This document shows, in pieces, positions 23,864 to 30,270 of a DNA stretch of 30,270 bases. The position numbers and the translations under genes were made by a program. Within the stretch, counting starts at the first letter, position 1, and each line of letters starts with the position of its first letter. Source of the DNA: Corynebacterium sp. (GTDB taxonomy: Bacteria; Actinomycetota; Actinomycetes; Mycobacteriales; Mycobacteriaceae); contig NZ_JAUMTY010000007.1 of NCBI RefSeq assembly GCF_030530965.1, forward strand, positions 30,496 through 60,765. Direction: 5' to 3'. A model generated the notes under the pieces. It was not told where the DNA came from. It worked only from the letters and a program-made list of their open reading frames with translations, and searched no databases.

Positions 23864-24439
23864 ATGTCTAAGCTTCTGCGTTTCATTGGCCGCGCGGCCA
23901 TCGCCCCTGTTTTTATCGTCGGCGGAAAGAACGCCTTGGACAACTCCGAGCAGCTGTCCGGTGTTGTTGAGCAGGCCGCTGACAAGCTGGGAATTAAGGA
24001 ACTCCCGGTTTCCTCCAACCTTCTTGTTCAAGCAAACGGTGTATCGATGATGGGCCTGGGAACCGCTTTGGGCCTCGGCATTTTCCCGCGCCTTGCAGCA
24101 CTTGGCTTGGTGGGTTCCCTCGTGCCGACGACTTACGCCGGCCACCGCTTCTGGGAGGAAAGTGAACCTGAGAAGAAGAACACTCAGGCCCTGAGCTTCG
24201 CGCTGAACACCGCTATCGTCGGTGGTTTGCTGAACATCGCTGCTGCTCCGCGCACGAAGCACAAGGAAGTTTCGAAGAAGGAATCCCGTCGCGCACGCAA
24301 GGCAGAGAAGAAGGCTGCACGTGCAGAGCGTAAGGCCAAGATTGAATCAGCCAAGAGCAGTGGCTTGCAGAAAGTTGGCCGCACCGGTGGGAAGCTGGCT
24401 TTCCTGACCAAGTGCCACTCGAAGTGCCACTCCAAGTAA
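23864..24439 (+). CDS. DoxX-family membrane protein with basic and Cys-His tail
   Basis: 191 residues from ATG 23864, with GAGGTG 7 nt upstream. The first 128 residues form the DoxX fold: RAAIAPVFIVGGKNAL, four membrane helices (about 5-22, 56-76, 80-93, 108-126) and the AGHRFWEE segment before the last helix. DoxX proteins are small quinone-linked membrane proteins; mycobacterial relatives work with SodA and SseA in oxidative and thiol stress. The C-terminal 60 residues are a Lys/Arg/Ala/Glu helix, probably cytoplasmic, and end with K-CHSK-CHSK coded by a 12-nt tandem duplication (24410-24433). It stands alone between the YdcF-like gene and its own terminator at 24466-24492. Confidence 0.88.
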   Translation: MSKLLRFIGRAAIAPVFIVGGKNALDNSEQLSGVVEQAADKLGIKELPVSSNLLVQANGVSMMGLGTALGLGIFPRLAALGLVGSLVPTTYAGHRFWEESEPEKKNTQALSFALNTAIVGGLLNIAAAPRTKHKEVSKKESRRARKAEKKAARAERKAKIESAKSSGLQKVGRTGGKLAFLTKCHSKCHSK

Positions 24440-24465
24440 ATTCTGCTTGGTAGTTTTTAGATGAA

Positions 24466-24492
24466 GCGGGTGCCGACGAGGCATCCGCTTTT
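24466..24492 (+). terminator. Rho-independent terminator of the DoxX gene
   Basis: GCGGGTGCC, loop GACGA, GGCATCCGC (9-bp stem with one G-T pair) followed by TTTT, 27 nt after the stop at 24439. Confidence 0.8.
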
Positions 24493-24559
24493 GTCGTGCA
24501 GTGATGAGGGCGCCGGTGCTTGGGCTGGAAGGTGCGCCAGATAGTGCCCTTATTGCGCG

Positions 24560-25465
24560 TTATTGCGGGTAATCGCTGATAGCGGCTTTTTCTGTCTCCG
24601 CAATATCGCGGTACCGGCCGTCATTCCGGTTGGTTTCATCGGAATAAATGACGAGCGAGCCATTATTTGCCCAGGTTCCAATGGCGACGATTAAGAAGTC
24701 ACGGATGCTTGGCCAGGCGCCCAGAAGCGCACGGTGTGGCTGAGGTGTGTTCTCACTGGCGTCCGCCACCGCATCATTGTCGTGGAGTTGCGCCTCGTAC
24801 CACCGCTGACCAGCCTCATAGAGTTCGCCGACTGTCAGCGATCCGTTGTGGTCGCGGAGAACGATGTGGTCGGGATCGTCCGCTGCCGAGTCGTCGCCCA
24901 TAAAAGCGTCGGGGCACAGTCGGGCCTCGCCAAAGAGATCCACCGGCTCTTCGACGTCGAGTTCGTCCAGGTCAACCCCAGTGTCTTCGACTGACCGTCC
25001 GAAGGGGTCGTCGGTGCAGAGATAAACCGGCGCGTCAGAATATGCCGTTACGTTATCGGTATAGCGCGAGAATGGGTTGCCGGTTCGCGCGCCGGCATCT
25101 CCTGAAGCCTCCGCGCCATCTGTGCCCTCGCCCGAGGGCGCAAGAAGAGATTCAACAAACGCAACAAGGCCACCGGTCTCCGCATCGGCAGCGGTCTCGT
25201 CGTCGATAAGTGTGATGCCAGCTCGAACTGCCCCGAGGATGACCGCGGCGGTCTGCCACCGGGCCGGCATAGCCACGGCCACCGAGTCGCCGGGCTCCAT
25301 CATGGCTTCGTCGAGGAAATAATTCCCGAGCTTGGACGCCCAATTGTCCAGGGTGATGGTGCTGAACTCCATGCGGGACGATTTCCGTGGGTCGGGGGAA
25401 TCCACGTAGACAGTCAGGCGGGGCGCACTGGGGTCGTGCTTCAGCGCAGCTCTCAGCAGGTCCAT
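24560..25465 (-). CDS. TIGR03089-family protein (degenerate acyl-adenylate enzyme)
   Basis: 301 residues from ATG 25465, with GGAG 5 nt upstream. The N-terminal 95 residues look like the start of an AMP-binding (acyl-CoA synthetase) domain: TITLDNWASKLGNYFLDEAMMEPGDSVAVAMPARWQTAAVILGAVRAG (given in part: NWASKLGNYF, PARWQTAAVILGAVRAG). The ATP/AMP motif region YTSGTTG is missing; an acidic insert (about 100-210) is present instead, followed by a C-terminal block around ALLGAWPSIRDFLIVAIGTWANNGSLVIY. This is the layout of the actinobacterial TIGR03089 family, which is too short to be an active ligase. It lies 92 nt after the LCP gene, a neighbour relation that is conserved in Corynebacteriales and suggests an envelope role. 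Confidence 0.85.
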   Translation of the reverse strand: MDLLRAALKHDPSAPRLTVYVDSPDPRKSSRMEFSTITLDNWASKLGNYFLDEAMMEPGDSVAVAMPARWQTAAVILGAVRAGITLIDDETAADAETGGLVAFVESLLAPSGEGTDGAEASGDAGARTGNPFSRYTDNVTAYSDAPVYLCTDDPFGRSVEDTGVDLDELDVEEPVDLFGEARLCPDAFMGDDSAADDPDHIVLRDHNGSLTVGELYEAGQRWYEAQLHDNDAVADASENTPQPHRALLGAWPSIRDFLIVAIGTWANNGSLVIYSDETNRNDGRYRDIAETEKAAISDYPQ

Positions 25466-25557
25466 CGGTGCTCCATTTCTAGGGTTGCGTCGTTATTGGG
25501 TTGCGTGCCGTTTGCGGGGTGGAGGCGGGTTGCCCTAGCCCCGCCGGCACACACCCG

Positions 25558-27579
25558 CTAATTCACGCACTTGGGGCTGTCACCAGCGTCAAACTTCGGC
25601 GATTCGCCAGGCTGAGTATTGGTCTCACCCTTCTCACCAGGTCCGGCATCGCCGGCACTCCCAGCCCCAGCGTTCGCCTCCGCGTTGTTGCCGTCGTCGG
25701 ACTCTTCTCCATCAAGGTATTTCTGCAGAGAATCCTCGGTCTTTCCCGGCCCGTTGTAGTCGTTAGTCAGGTACACGTTGATCTCGTTATCCGAGAGCGA
25801 CGAGTCCTGCTCCACCTTGAGATGCAGCTTCTGAGCCAGGAACTTCGCGGGGTGCGAATCCGGATCAGCAGCCTTCACGACGCTGGTCTGCGAGCTGCCC
25901 TCGGTGTCATTCGCCGTGGTTCCTTCCGCGTAGCCCTCGCTGGTCGCGATCTTCGAGACCCGGCTGGCCAGGCCCGTGACGGATGAACCATTCGTCACCG
26001 TCACCGTGTATTGCGACGCCATGAAGTCCCGTTCGACCGGTTCTTCAGTTGAGCTCTCGGACGGTGATTCGCTCGAGTCCTTGTGCTTATCCTCGCTCTT
26101 CTTCGGCGGCTCCTCGCCAACGGTCTTCGCGACGAACGCCTTCACCTGGTCGGGATCAACGGTAACGATCGATTCGCCATTGTCGCCCGTTCCATCGAGG
26201 CTGGTCGTCGGAATGGTTTGGAATGACACATGTCCGCCGGCAACATCCTGCATCTGCGTCGCAAAGCTCATGACATCCCAGTCGTTATCCAACACCACCG
26301 ACCGCTCAACAGCCTCGGAGAGTTTCGAGATTTTCGACGTACTCGTCAGCGTGCCGGTCGAGAGAATCTTGTGAGCCAACGACGCCATGAACGCCTGCTG
26401 CCGCGCGATGCGGTCAAGGTCGCCACGGGGAAGGCCGTGGCGCTGGCGGACGAAGGACAGGGCGTCCGCGCCATCAAGCGTTTGTACGCCCTTCTTGAAG
26501 TGCGCCCCGGAGAAGTCGTCGTCAACGTCGTTGTTCAGACAGACCTCCACTCCACCGACAGCATTGGTGAGCAGCACAAACCCAAGAAGTCCGATCTCGG
26601 CGTAGTGATCGACCGTGATACCCGTGAGGTTCGCCACGGCATCGATCAGGGCTGACCGCCCAGCTTCTGTGGACTCCTTATCTATGTCGTCCTTATCTTT
26701 CCCCTCCTCCTGGAGCTCCTTCTCCTTCTCAAACTTGGTTGATCCGAACACCGCGTTGATCTTCGTGTTCCCCAAGTCCTTTGTATGGACGTAGGAATCG
26801 CGGGGAATCGAGATTGCCGTTGCCGACGATCCATCATTGGGCACGCGGATCAGCACGATCGTGTCGGTATTCAGGGTTGCGACGTCATCCCCGGCGCGGA
26901 GCATTTTCGCCTCTTCCTCCGTGAGGGGGTTGCCCTTGGCATCGGTGCGTGAATCCGCGCCGACGAGGAGGATATCGGTGGCGCCGTCCTTCGCTTTGCC
27001 CTTTTCGCCCAGCTTGAGGTTCCCGGCGGAGGCCATCTCATTGCCCAACCCGCCGATTGCTTTATAGCCGACGGCGGGCAGTATGACGCAGACCAACGCC
27101 ATGACCACTAGAAGAGATTTGACCGCCCGCGATCCGACCTGTTTGTGGCTGGGGCGTGCGTTCGGTGGTGCCTGAATGACGCGGGCTCCGGCGGCGCGAT
27201 TCGCCGGGCGGTTTCTGTCGCGCGATGGGCGGGAGGATTCCGCGTAGGTGTTCCTGCGTCGGTACGCGTCGGTGGACCGATGGCGGTGGTTGCCGCGCTC
27301 GCGAGGGGTGCGGTCGCGCAGATTCTCGTGACCAGAGTGGTCATCAGGGGTGTGACGTGAGGCGGAATAGCGGGTAGATCCGTTGTAGCCGCGACGCCCG
27401 GCACCAGGCTGTTCGTTGGTGGCGTCGTTGGCCCCGGCTCCGGATGGCGACTCGTGGCGGTAGGAACCCCGCCGTGATGCGTCGCCGCTGCGTTCGTGCG
27501 ACGAGCGTCCATGTGAGTCGTCACCGCGCCAGTAGTGCCCCTTCGGGCCCTGGCCTCGAGAATCGTCAGTCCTACCCAT
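25558..27579 (-). CDS. LytR-CpsA-Psr (LCP) family glycopolymer transferase
   Basis: 673 residues from ATG 27579, with AGGA about 10 nt upstream; the in-frame extension to 27795 lacks a ribosome site. The cytoplasmic N-terminus (about 1-150) is very rich in Arg, His, Gly and Ser. One membrane helix follows (about 155-178). The LCP domain (about 190-435) shows DILLVGADSRTD, VLIRVPNDGSSATAISIPRDSYV (given in part), and LSFVRQRHGLPRGDLDRIARQQAFM (given in part: RQRHGLPRGDLDR), with the Arg and Asp residues that bind the polyprenyl pyrophosphate and metal. A LytR_C domain (about 510-605, YTVTVTNGSSVTGLA) follows an acidic linker. LCP enzymes link arabinogalactan or other polymers to peptidoglycan at the outer membrane face. 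It is divergent from rmlD and upstream of TIGR03089. Confidence 0.94.
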   Translation of the reverse strand: MGRTDDSRGQGPKGHYWRGDDSHGRSSHERSGDASRRGSYRHESPSGAGANDATNEQPGAGRRGYNGSTRYSASRHTPDDHSGHENLRDRTPRERGNHRHRSTDAYRRRNTYAESSRPSRDRNRPANRAAGARVIQAPPNARPSHKQVGSRAVKSLLVVMALVCVILPAVGYKAIGGLGNEMASAGNLKLGEKGKAKDGATDILLVGADSRTDAKGNPLTEEEAKMLRAGDDVATLNTDTIVLIRVPNDGSSATAISIPRDSYVHTKDLGNTKINAVFGSTKFEKEKELQEEGKDKDDIDKESTEAGRSALIDAVANLTGITVDHYAEIGLLGFVLLTNAVGGVEVCLNNDVDDDFSGAHFKKGVQTLDGADALSFVRQRHGLPRGDLDRIARQQAFMASLAHKILSTGTLTSTSKISKLSEAVERSVVLDNDWDVMSFATQMQDVAGGHVSFQTIPTTSLDGTGDNGESIVTVDPDQVKAFVAKTVGEEPPKKSEDKHKDSSESPSESSTEEPVERDFMASQYTVTVTNGSSVTGLASRVSKIATSEGYAEGTTANDTEGSSQTSVVKAADPDSHPAKFLAQKLHLKVEQDSSLSDNEINVYLTNDYNGPGKTEDSLQKYLDGEESDDGNNAEANAGAGSAGDAGPGEKGETNTQPGESPKFDAGDSPKCVN

Positions 27580-27648
27580 ACAAAAAATTTCCTTTGGTCG
27601 ATAGCTATGCCTACACATTAAGGCGGCATGACCGTGAAGCTTTTCGAG

Positions 27649-27668
27649 AATATACAGCTTACGCTGTA
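27649..27668 (-). promoter_or_regulatory. candidate LCP promoter -10 with overlapping palindrome
   Basis: On minus, TATATT (27649-27654) is a good -10 box about 70 nt before ATG 27579. The inverted repeat TACAGC-TTAC-GCTGTA (27653-27668) overlaps its upstream edge, a typical position for a repressor site. The -35 is not convincing. Confidence 0.4.
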
Positions 27669-27705
27669 GTTTATGCGAGACGCGATAACCGTTTGGCATG
27701 TCGAA

Positions 27706-27724
27706 CGTCATGACCGTTATGACG
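27706..27724. repeat. inverted repeat CGTCAT-N7-ATGACG in the LCP/rmlD gap
   Basis: Perfect 6-bp arms (27706-27711, 27719-27724) lie in the 230-nt divergent intergenic region, between the candidate LCP promoter and rmlD. The geometry suits a dimeric regulator; TTGGCA at 27694-27699 just before it could be an rmlD -35. Confidence 0.4.
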
Positions 27725-27809
27725 GAGCACACATGGGAGTAGATATGGGTGGCAAACGTCGGTGGTGCGACCCGGCCCCGTGTACACAGGCACAAGGAGA
27801 GTAAAGACC

Positions 27810-28808
27810 GTGAATATCCTCATCGCCGGAGGGCGAGGCCAACTAGGAACCGCGTTAGCAATGACTGCTCCGGCACCGGTACGGAGCGGGCGCATCTCAT
27901 GTTTGGGGCGGGCGGAATTGGACATCACCCAGCAGGACGTTATTCATGACGTTCTGGATTCGGAACAACCCGACTTGATCATTAACGCCGCGGCCTACAC
28001 CGCCGTGGACCCCGCCGAAGACCCTGCTCACCAGGACGCTGCGCGTGCCGTCAACACCGATGGTGCCGCGTATTTAGCTCAGGCGGCTGCCCAGGCAGAA
28101 ATACCGTTTATTCACATCTCGACGGACTATGTCTACGGCCAGAGCGACGCCACAGAACCGGATGGGGGCGGCGAGCCAGCCAATCAGGCAGACGCGTCGG
28201 AGCCCTTCGTCGGCGGACACGCACCGCTCCGTGTGGACACCCCCACCCACCCGCAGTCGGTCTACGGCCGGACCAAGTTAGCCGGCGACCGCGCTGTTCA
28301 GGCAGCGTTTGAGAACACCGACGTGCCTTGCGTCATCGTCCGAACCGCGTGGGTTTATTCCGGCTCGGCCTTGCCTGACCACCACGATTTTGTCTCCACC
28401 ATGATGCGCCTGGAGCAGCAGTCCCGCGACGACGATAGCCCTCAGGTTCGCGTCGTTAATGATCAGTGGGGAAGTCCCACCAACGTGTTTGACCTTGCCC
28501 GTGGCCTGTGGGAGCTTTCGGGTGCGTCGTCGGCAACGATCAACTTTCCCGCGATCCTTGCCCCCGGGAGCGTCGTGCATTGCACGGGTGCGGGTGCGTG
28601 CACCTGGTGGGATGTGGCGCGTCGAGTATTCGCAGAGGTCGGGGCAGATCCGGATCGCGTTATCCCGATTTCGAGTGAGGATTACCCGACGGCGGCGGCG
28701 CGTCCTCATTGGTCTGTTCTCGATAATTCGTCGTGGCTCGCGCTGGGGCTGACACCGTTGCCCGCCTGGGAGGATGGTGTCCATCGCGCTGTCACCGGTG
28801 TGTGCTGA
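27810..28808 (+). CDS. rmlD: dTDP-4-dehydrorhamnose reductase
   Basis: 332 residues from GTG 27810, with AAGGAGA 9 nt upstream; the open frame before it is not used. NADPH-binding GGRGQLG (residues 7-13), NAAAYTAVDPAEDP, the catalytic STDYVYG and YGRTK (Thr/Tyr/Lys triad), and a substrate segment VVNDQWGSPTN are all visible. It reduces dTDP-6-deoxy-L-lyxo-4-hexulose to dTDP-L-rhamnose, the donor used by WbbL for the arabinogalactan linker. A 20-residue polar insertion (about 115-135, acidic and Gly-rich) follows the active-site Tyr region. In C. glutamicum an RmlCD fusion is used; here the RmlD part stands alone, so rmlC should be elsewhere. The next gene, wbbL, begins 49 nt later. Confidence 0.93.
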   Translation: MNILIAGGRGQLGTALAMTAPAPVRSGRISCLGRAELDITQQDVIHDVLDSEQPDLIINAAAYTAVDPAEDPAHQDAARAVNTDGAAYLAQAAAQAEIPFIHISTDYVYGQSDATEPDGGGEPANQADASEPFVGGHAPLRVDTPTHPQSVYGRTKLAGDRAVQAAFENTDVPCVIVRTAWVYSGSALPDHHDFVSTMMRLEQQSRDDDSPQVRVVNDQWGSPTNVFDLARGLWELSGASSATINFPAILAPGSVVHCTGAGACTWWDVARRVFAEVGADPDRVIPISSEDYPTAAARPHWSVLDNSSWLALGLTPLPAWEDGVHRAVTGVC

Positions 28809-28814
28809 TTCACC

Positions 28815-28848
28815 GCGGGATCGAGTACGGTGCGGGATCGAGTACAGT
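28815..28848 (+). repeat. 17-bp tandem duplication in front of wbbL, carrying a -10-like box
   Basis: GCGGGATCGAGTACGGT (28815-28831) is repeated as GCGGGATCGAGTACAGT (28832-28848) with one difference. The changed base makes TACAGT, a -10-like hexamer 9 nt before GTG 28858. The repeat starts just after the rmlD stop. Confidence 0.6.
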
Positions 28849-28857
28849 ATGGAACCT

Positions 28858-29805
28858 GTGAGCGATAAACAGGCAGAGTCACCAGCAGAACACCAGCTCA
28901 AGGGGGATCGGGCTCCGCTAGCCATCGTGACCGTGACCTATTCGCCAGGGGATCACCTCCGCCGTTTCCTCGATTCTCTTGCCGACGCGACCAGCCGGGA
29001 ATTCGTCGTCGTGATGGCTGATAATGGATCGACCGACGGCGCTCCGGAAGCAGCTGTGGCGCCCAATGTGGAGCTGCTCCGCACGGGCGGAAATGTGGGG
29101 TACGGAACCGCGGTGAACATTGCGGCTCGTCTGTTGGCCCGACGGCGGGGCCACGAGAACGCGGTGGATAGCGAGTTCTTTGTGATTGTGAACCCCGATG
29201 TGGAGTTTTCGCCGGGGTCGATTGACCGCATGATTGAGGCTGCGCATCGCCACCCACGGGCCGGAGCAGTGGGGCCGAAGATTGTGGAACCCGACGGCAG
29301 TGTGTATCCGTCCGCGCGGGAAGTGCCGGAAGTTATTAGCGGTATCGGACACGCGCTACTGGGTCCGATCTGGAAGAATAATCCCTGGTCAAAGAAGTAT
29401 CGACGTGGCACTGACCTTGATCGTGAACGCGAAGCCGGATGGGTGTCTGGTTCCTGCTTGCTCGTGCGGTGGGATGCGTTTGAATCCATCGGCGGGTTCG
29501 ACGAGCGGTACTTCATGTATATGGAAGATGTTGACCTGGGCGATCGCATGACGCACGCGGGGTGGCAAAACATCTTCACTCCCGAGGCGACGGTGACTCA
29601 CGCGCAGGGCCACTCCGCGAATAAGCACAAATCAACGATGCTTCCAGCCCATCATGACAGCGCCTATCGGTTCCAGGCGGATCGGCACCCTGGGCTCCGG
29701 TGGTTGCCGTTGCGCGTTGCGCTGTGGTGCGGGTTGAAAGCGCGAACGGGGATTTCTGTCGCCTTGGCTGGGCTGGATAGTCATACCAAAGGACATCAGA
29801 GCTAA
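28858..29805 (+). CDS. wbbL: GlcNAc-PP-decaprenol L-rhamnosyltransferase (GT2)
   Basis: 315 residues from GTG 28858; ATG 28849 in the same frame is the alternative, but it directly abuts a -10-like box and neither start has a clear ribosome site. GT-A features: AIVTVTYSPGDHLRRFLDSLAD (given in part), VMADNGSTDG, NVGYGTAVNIAA, VNPDVEF (DxD-type metal site), and the acceptor-side SGSCLLVRWDAFESIGGFDERYFMYMEDVDLGDR (given in part: GGFDERYFMYMEDVDL). It adds rhamnose from dTDP-rhamnose to GlcNAc-PP-decaprenol at the inner membrane face and so starts the galactan linker of the cell wall. The rmlD-wbbL-manB order matches Corynebacteriales and supports the call. An essential gene in mycobacteria. 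Confidence 0.93.
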   Translation: MSDKQAESPAEHQLKGDRAPLAIVTVTYSPGDHLRRFLDSLADATSREFVVVMADNGSTDGAPEAAVAPNVELLRTGGNVGYGTAVNIAARLLARRRGHENAVDSEFFVIVNPDVEFSPGSIDRMIEAAHRHPRAGAVGPKIVEPDGSVYPSAREVPEVISGIGHALLGPIWKNNPWSKKYRRGTDLDREREAGWVSGSCLLVRWDAFESIGGFDERYFMYMEDVDLGDRMTHAGWQNIFTPEATVTHAQGHSANKHKSTMLPAHHDSAYRFQADRHPGLRWLPLRVALWCGLKARTGISVALAGLDSHTKGHQS

Positions 29806-29855
29806 AGCTTCATAAATGAGCGGGGGACTCGACGGAAGTGCGGGGCACGTCGTCG

Positions 29856-29890
29856 CCCCTAGGCGCGGGAGCACAGTTTTGTCCTAGGGG
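29856..29890. repeat. 8-bp inverted repeat CCCCTAGG...CCTAGGGG downstream of wbbL
   Basis: The arms are at 29856-29863 and 29883-29890 with a 19-nt spacer. Each arm contains the palindrome CCTAGG. It lies between wbbL (stop 29805) and manB (start 30017); it could be a weak terminator or a regulator site. No T-run of note follows on plus. Confidence 0.45.
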
Positions 29891-30016
29891 AGTGGTAGTT
29901 TAATCGCGAATCGTTGTACGCACGCGCGTCGGCCACTTTTCGCGCGTCCATTGATAGCGGTGACACAGGCCGTTGACCCGGCTTGGAGTCACGCACGTCT
30001 AGAAAGGCATGAAAAA

Positions 30017-30270
30017 ATGGTCGTTGATTTCAGGGGTGCCCAAGGATGGGCACAGGATTCTGCAGATCAACAGCAGCTAGAAGTCGGTGCGCATCTCGCA
30101 GAGAACACGGATGCCGTCATTCTTGTGGGGGGTAAAGGGACGCGCCTGCGTCCTCTGACGAACTCTGTACCGAAGCCAATGATGCCGACGGCGGGGGTGC
30201 CTTTCCTTCAGCATCTGCTGGGCCGGATCAAAGCGGCCGGGATGACCCACGTCGTGCTGGGAACGTCGTT
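30017..30270 (+). CDS. manB: mannose-1-phosphate guanylyltransferase, 5' part (runs off the window)
   Basis: 84 codons from ATG 30017, with AGAAAGG 9 nt upstream; ATG 30009 is out of frame and soon stops. After an N-terminal segment of about 32 residues the nucleotidyltransferase signature appears: AVILVGGKGTRLRPLT (about 36-51), PKPMMPTAGVPFLQHLL, then THVVLGTS. This matches the ManB/RmlA2 protein (M. tuberculosis Rv3264c, C. glutamicum next to wbbL), which makes GDP-mannose from GTP and mannose-1-phosphate for lipoarabinomannan and mannolipids. RmlA-type glucose-1-phosphate thymidylyltransferase is the main alternative from this fragment; gene order favours ManB. Confidence 0.85.
   Translation, partial: MVVDFRGAQGWAQDSADQQQLEVGAHLAENTDAVILVGGKGTRLRPLTNSVPKPMMPTAGVPFLQHLLGRIKAAGMTHVVLGTS

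Noticed and set aside
23498..24262. 254-codon minus-strand frame across the YdcF-like and DoxX genes
   Set aside because: Both plus-strand genes have clear family motifs; the antisense frame has none and crosses an intergenic gap without a promoter or ribosome site.
29856..29890. CCCCTAGG/CCTAGGGG repeat as a definite terminator of wbbL
   Set aside because: The loop is long and no T-tract follows; kept only as a repeat.

Overview
The window looks like the chromosome of a Corynebacterium (Actinomycetota, Corynebacteriales), moderately GC-rich. The evidence is gene content and order: accBC next to a thiosulfate sulfurtransferase gene, maf-accE-accD divergent from birA, then a PH-domain protein with purK-purE, and an LCP / TIGR03089 / rmlD / wbbL / manB envelope block. 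Many genes start with GTG, and several look leaderless. Only one acyl-CoA carboxylase beta gene sits between accE and birA, where C. glutamicum has two (dtsR2, dtsR1). That would fit a lineage without mycolic acids such as the C. kroppenstedtii group, but this species assignment is inference.

Layout. 1-86 is the 3' end of an lpdA-like quinone reductase gene. 4815-196 (minus) reads accBC, an NCS2 purine permease, a DUF1707 membrane protein and a small GNAT-like protein, ending in an intrinsic terminator. sseA (minus) is divergent from a Cj0069-family ATP-grasp-like gene (6409-7473, plus). A membrane protein and a DUF3151 gene follow on minus. 15781-8799 (minus) is a tightly packed six-gene operon: EcfT, a fused double EcfA ATPase, an MptD/Trep_Strep-type ECF S component, two exporter-fold ABC half-transporters and a TetR regulator. 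It sits behind a near-consensus promoter. Then come accD-accE-maf (minus), birA, PH protein, purK, purE, YdcF-like and DoxX (plus), TIGR03089 and LCP (minus), and rmlD, wbbL and manB (plus, the last cut by the window end).

How it works together. accBC, accD, accE and birA form one acyl-CoA carboxylase system: BirA biotinylates the BCCP domain of AccBC, and AccD and AccE complete the holoenzyme. purK and purE carry out consecutive steps of purine synthesis, and the NCS2 permease probably salvages purines. rmlD and wbbL make and transfer the rhamnose of the arabinogalactan linker, manB makes GDP-mannose, and the LCP protein probably attaches glycopolymers to peptidoglycan. The six-gene transporter operon is the accessory element. 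Its composition resembles the siaD-siaE-siaFGH half of the streptococcal heme operon.

The most unusual items are: (1) BirA carries an N-terminal extension with four 18-residue repeats whose core is invariant in protein while the DNA varies only at synonymous sites; (2) the self-contained ECF plus ABC-heterodimer operon with its own terminal TetR gene and a palindrome between promoter and start codon; (3) a Cys-His repeat tail on the DoxX protein; (4) several palindromes and a duplicated promoter element in intergenic regions.
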